Source: Owenia fusiformis
Taxonomy: Eukaryota; Annelida; Polychaeta; Sabellida; Oweniidae
Length of the DNA stretch: 60,000 nt
NCBI GenBank assembly: GCA_903813345.2
Contig: CAIIXF020000001.1
Location: 8,189,098-8,249,097 of the forward strand
Direction: 5' to 3'
Both the position numbers and the translations under genes were made by a program. The notes beneath the pieces are model-generated. The model saw only the letters and a program-made list of their open reading frames with translations. It did no database searches and was not told the origin of the DNA. Each line of letters opens with the position of its first letter. Positions within the stretch are counted from its first letter, which is position 1. This document shows positions 55,377-60,000 of this stretch, one piece after another.

Positions 55377-55560
55377 CCTGGGATCACATTCGCTCCATGG
55401 CGGGCGTACGGTGGTCATTGGTTCCCAAAATCTAAAGAAATATGCATCATGAAATATGGGAAGAAGCAGTAACATGTCAATTTTTATAACGATTTTGTGA
55501 AGCTACAGATGTACATGTACACCAGCTGTATGGCAGCTATAGAGCAAATGTGACCAAGGC
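55377..55560. repeat. Inverted-repeat element, about 184 bp
   Basis: The ends GGGATCACATTCGCTCCATG and, inverted, TTGGTCACATTTGCTCTATA share TCACATT.GCTC. Non-coding. Confidence 0.5.
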
Positions 55561-55561
55561 T

Positions 55562-55978
55562 TTAACCCTTAAACGGTTAGGGGAGGCAGATCTGGGATAT
55601 TATTTTTGATAACTTTTTTCCGAGTTTGTCTCTTGATCTGAAACTTTCTGACTTTTCTTGAAATTGAATTAGGCATGTTTTCGCGAAAATGTATGACTCT
55701 AACCCCCCTAAGAGGAAAGTTAAAGCTGACATACCCAAATTGTCAGTAGTTTTGACTTGAAATGATAAACCCCTATGTTCTTAGAATATGAATTTCTTTA
55801 TCATTAATGGCTAAATATAGTTATAACTAAGCTCAAAATAATGGCAATGGAATGAGCTTTCCAATGATACCTTATACATTCTCCTATGATTGGTCGTCTC
55901 CTAGATCACAGGGAAGGGGCAGATCTGCCCCCCTAACCGTTGGTGTAATTCTCTATAGCCTAACTGTTTAAGGGTTGA
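55562..55978. mobile_element. piggyBac-type MITE, 417 bp
   Basis: The left end is TTAACCCTTAAACGGTTAGG. The right end, inverted, is TCAACCCTTAAACAGTTAGG. Inner arms AGGGG.GGCAGATCT pair as well. The target TTAA is intact on the left and TTGA on the right, so it is old. Confidence 0.7.
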
Positions 55979-57242
55979 GCTTGGTATGTTCTGATCAAAA
56001 ATACACATTACACTCTTAACATTAGGCTATACACATTAGACGATAAACATCAGGCTATAATAACAAGTATTGAATCTTGAAATAAACAACAGTCAATGTT
56101 TGTATTACAAGAAATAATTTATACCATGTGAAGTCATGCATAGAATGTGGAGATGTCTCAGTTAATTTTTTTGTCAGTCTAGCTACAAGCCTTTGTGAGA
56201 CTCCCCTTCAACAACAACTGTGTTGTTCTGGTTAAATAGGTAAGGGGGGGGGGTCCACAGTTTATTGGACAATTTCTTGTACAAGTGTTACAATTTCTAA
56301 GAGGACGTGTGCTTCGTATACAAGATTGTGTACTTTCTCGTTGGAAAATGTGAAATTTACAACTAAAACGCACCTTTCATTAGAGAGCTACACAATAGAT
56401 GGTAACTGTGTAAATGAACGTTCATTGTCATTATAAACTTAACTTACAACTAAAAGTGGAGAGTCTACTTTTGATATACGTCTACCCGACGTAGTATAAG
56501 ATGAACTTAACAAAATACTAAGAACTACACAAAACAAAACATAGCTTGTTAGTCGTTGAAATAAAAAGAACAAAACAAATCAATTAGGCAAAACTGTTAC
56601 AATAAAAGTGTAACAAAAATGAGAAAACATTGCCTGTGTGTGTACATATAGAGCATAAAAATTATAATAAAATGCTCAATTTCAGTCAGAAATAACTCTT
56701 ATTTCAGACTCATACATGATTAATTAAATCAGAATAGATCTAACTGGAGCTCAGTTAATTCTTATTAAACTTCTTGATTATGAAATATGTTGTTACAACC
56801 CATGCAAAATTATAACGATTTAAGTGAGTTTACACTCACAACTGGTTGAATATTTTCCTCGATTGTGACATTACGTGAACATACGTTGTCGTATACGAGT
56901 GGTCCCTAGAATAACAACTTGGATGAACTTCACTGGAAATGATATGATCACATCTGGTAATCCTTTGTTTCAGCAACCATACATAAATTTTATAGTTGTA
57001 CGCGTAGAGTACTACGTGTAGATCATCACTATGATCAGAAATCTCTCAGAAAGCTCAGGTTTTAATACCGTGATCTTGTTTCGTTGATGTAACAAAAATG
57101 ACTTCAGAAAATGTGCTGAAATTTTCTAACGGTTCATCTACTTTGATATGCAGCGGCCCTCGCGTGCCCTATGCACCTGAACACGTCTAAAACTGATCTA
57201 CGCATTGCGTCAAGCGTAATTTTTTCTTCCGAATGGAATTTT

Positions 57243-60000
57243 TCATCCACTAGATTTTAGTGGCAGTAATGGATCGAATCTCCTGACGAGTGTGTATCTC
57301 AGTTGGCAACCACAGTTAGGGCAATCCGGATAGGCCTTACTATCCTTCTTTGGAATGTGCCAACAATGAACACATCGGACTCGATACTTCTTGTATCTGC
57401 AACAAAAGAACTGACATTATTAAAACGTTCATGCTACTACGGGATGCGTTTGCGCCTGGTAACTGCATAATTCTTTTTAAAAGTACGAAAAATGTTGACA
57501 GTAAAAATCAAAACTAAAAACACACCGTATCCCACATGCGTTGCATAATGGCGTCCCATCTTCAGCATCACGCCATAGAGGTGTCTTTCTGGCACTACAA
57601 GATGCACATTGCTTACCTACAAAAGATCATTGTTATTCAAAGCTTCAGAGTCCACATCTGACCATAAACTATGGAATGAGTAAGGTCATGCCAGATTGTC
57701 CGTCTCTCCACCGAATTATCTATGACTGGTTTCGTTATTTCATTTTTTAGGACGAATCCTCAATTAAACAAGTAAATGCCCGCTCTACTACTGGACAATT
57801 GCTTTATTATATCAAAAAAATAATTCCGGAATCCTGGTTATTCTTTTTAATCATAATTCAAATAAGGATCTTAATCATGAACAGAGTAAGACGATGGACA
57901 TATACACGAATACCTCCATGGTAAGACAAATGATGAACCTGAATGGAAAGCTAATAATCACCAGTGGTGCTGGAGTAGTAGAAACACAACCGGTTTTCTC
58001 TTTTGCTCGAATTGGCGTACTCTTCTGGGTCAGAAGGTCCCCATTCCGTCGTCCCGGACGTGGACTGGCTGCAGCGTTGGGGCTGGTGGCTGTATCTACG
58101 GTGTCGTCTCCATTTACTTTGAATTTTCCTACAACTAAATTGAAACTTATCCTGTAGAAAATTTAACAGTTATTTAGAAAACGTATTTTCATAATTTTTG
58201 TTTACGAACGGCCAGGTGAGGTGATTCAGATGGTATACTTGAAATGGCTATCCTTGAGATATTCAATTCAATAGTCACCATTGGAAAGCTTCTTATAAGC
58301 CTTAATGACGGTATATCATTTTTTGTCAAAGTATTGAGTCAGAGCGACCAGGAAGGTCGCGTAATTATGGCATTTTTCTATGTCGCGGAAGAAAAATGAT
58401 ACTTTGATAGAAAACATTCGATATGTCATTGATATTCAGGATATAACATTCGCATTACAATTTCAAGGACAAGATTAATAGAAGTTTTTTGCTGAATGAT
58501 AACGTTTGCAACAATGTGGCAAAACGTTTTTATCATACTACAAAGGTCGCATCTCGCATGGGGTCTGGTAAAAAAAAGTATCCATAAAAACTGCCAAGAT
58601 TAATGTACAAGGTGGGCCGAAAACAACACATGAATTAAAAGTGAAACAAAATATACTCCTAAGGCAATAATGTGATTTATGTAATATAAAGAGAATTCAG
58701 CTCTCAATATTTTGGTATGGAACATTGTTACACTGACCATGGGCTTTCAACTAGCATGGAAAAGCCCATGCACTGACTTATTAGGGAGATATTAACAACA
58801 CCTATTTGTGAGGTAGGGGTATATAATAATGGGGTCCATGATTTGCCGCAAAAAATCGTGAATAAATTGATTTATGCATTGTCTGTTGTCAAGTATACTG
58901 AATGTAACCATTGGTTCGTGTTATACTTCCATTTAAAATATTTTATTTTATTTTTACAATATTTGCCGATCGACCAGAAATTGGACACCGACCTCACAAA
59001 AACTGCGTGATGTTATACACCAAATGATTGGATATCAAATTACTATATGGTGCATGATGTGAAATAAATGTTTCTAATTCAATTTCAATTCGTGTTGCCT
59101 ATTGCCTTTTGGCCCACCTAAATGTTCTTAGGGGAGGCATCAAAAGTTCAATGTCTGATAGGAAACTAAATAAATCTAGTTTTGAGTTGGACCCTCCCCC
59201 TCAAAACTAAATACAATGAAAGTTGATCGCGGACTTTTCACATGTTTTAGCGACTCAATTTGGACTTTCATGGGGCCAGTACTATAATTTATTTATGATT
59301 CTTAAAACAATAGGCATAATATTCCATGTTGCATGCATCTTGGTGAAGAAGGCATCTGGTAAAGTCTTTATTTTTAAACCATTCCAAGGCATTTCGAGTC
59401 GAAATTGCGAAAGTTTAAATGTTGAAATTTGTCGGATAGCAAACTGAAATAGCTTTGACCCCCTCCCCCAAACTAGATTTATTTAGTTTTCTATCAGACA
59501 TCGATCTTTTGATGCCTCCCCTTAATTGGTCTTAATCTTGTGTGTTGCGGTTATTTTTAGGGGACCATGGATATGTCACAGAAAACGACTTCATTACGTA
59601 GGAAATTACAAGAAATGTCAGTATAATAAAAAATAACATTTACTTAAAATAGCAGGATATACTCAAGTGTGACCCATCTGGCTTCAACTTTGTTTTGATT
59701 TGCATTGTGACACCTCTGAACGATGGATCCCACTTCGGCGGACTTTTTAGTGGATTTGCCGGCTTTCTTGGGATCTTTCTTTTCTGAGACTTCCTCGGTG
59801 TGTTATCGTTGGAATCACAACTTTGCTCATTCTCTGAGCTAATTGGCTCTGTCTGAATTGCATAGGGTGCAGCGTTATCATCAGAATCATCATTACTTTC
59901 AGCGTCCGTAAGTTCATCTAATTGATCAGATTCAATGCAAATGGAAGATTCTGATGTGTTGGCAGGTTGGTAAGGTAGATTCACCCGTTGGAATGCATTA
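57243..60000 (-). CDS. ZGLP1: ZGLP1-like GATA-type zinc-finger protein, 5' part beyond the window
   Basis: Minus-strand exons: about 59642-60000 (open to the window edge), 58151 down to 57991 or 57962, 57526-57616 and 57243-57396. The 57526-57616 exon encodes a GATA-type finger, Cx2C-x17-Cx2C, with TPLWRDAEDGTPLCNACG, continuing in the next exon with IRYKKYRVRC. The IRYKKY-R-C-CW string is characteristic of vertebrate ZGLP1 (GATA-like protein 1). A second Cx2C-x13-Cx2C knuckle follows and the protein ends in LLPLKSSG. The upstream exon is acidic and Ser-rich, then has a basic tract (KSQKRKIPRKP) that may be nuclear targeting, then a beta-rich segment spanning the 59642/58151 junction, where phase 2 matches exactly. 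In mouse, ZGLP1 drives the oogenic programme; a germline transcription role here is inferred. The donor of the 58151 exon is uncertain: only the G|GTTGTG site at 57991 fits the next phase with its strongest acceptor. Confidence 0.85.
59131..59521. mobile_element. Harbinger-type MITE, 391 bp, in a ZGLP1 intron
   Basis: TIRs of about 50 bp begin GGGGAGGCATCAAAAG and continue with TGTCTGATAG and ACTAAATAAATCTAGTTT. The target duplication is TTA (59128-59130 and 59522-59524). Its 74-codon frame is not protein-like. Confidence 0.8.

Overview
This is eukaryotic nuclear DNA from an animal, most likely a marine invertebrate. It is AT-rich, the genes are split into many short exons with GT/AG introns, and introns and intergenic DNA are full of short inverted-repeat transposons (MITEs), minisatellites and foldback elements. 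The encoded proteins (RTCA, MEIOC, ZGLP1-like) resemble vertebrate orthologues closely enough to suggest a deuterostome or another slowly evolving metazoan. I cannot name the species. No bacterial operons, rRNA genes, CRISPR arrays or viral genes were seen.

Layout. (1) 1-4,216: no gene; a Mutator-like element holding a tRNA-like sequence (2,265-2,792) and a 538-bp foldback element (3,142-3,679). (2) 4,217-17,413, minus strand: a ten-exon gene with every splice phase consistent, encoding a 293-residue three-helix membrane protein. Its pore loop aligns with potassium-channel filters, but the signature TVGYGD is replaced by LCGSCN. Its introns hold a 30/32-bp minisatellite, a 2.2-kb transposon with a decayed C2H2 zinc-finger reading frame, and a minisatellite-bearing element. 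(3) 17,414-29,869: intergenic repeats, including a 60-bp satellite of about 22 copies whose reading frames are artefacts. (4) 29,870-37,973, minus strand: MEIOC, the meiosis-specific coiled-coil protein, with eight exons recovered and the 5' end not resolved. (5) 42,435-54,547, plus strand: a complete eleven-exon RTCA gene (RNA 3'-terminal phosphate cyclase, 366 residues). (6) 57,243-60,000, minus strand: the 3' part of a ZGLP1-like GATA-type zinc-finger gene that runs off the right edge.

Relationships. MEIOC and RTCA point away from each other. A possible minus-strand first exon with a YY1-like start lies about 110 bp from the RTCA start, so a shared bidirectional promoter is possible. RTCA and ZGLP1 converge tail to tail. 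MEIOC and ZGLP1 are both germ-cell genes in vertebrates, with housekeeping RTCA between them. The most novel item is the orphan pore-loop protein with a non-canonical filter.
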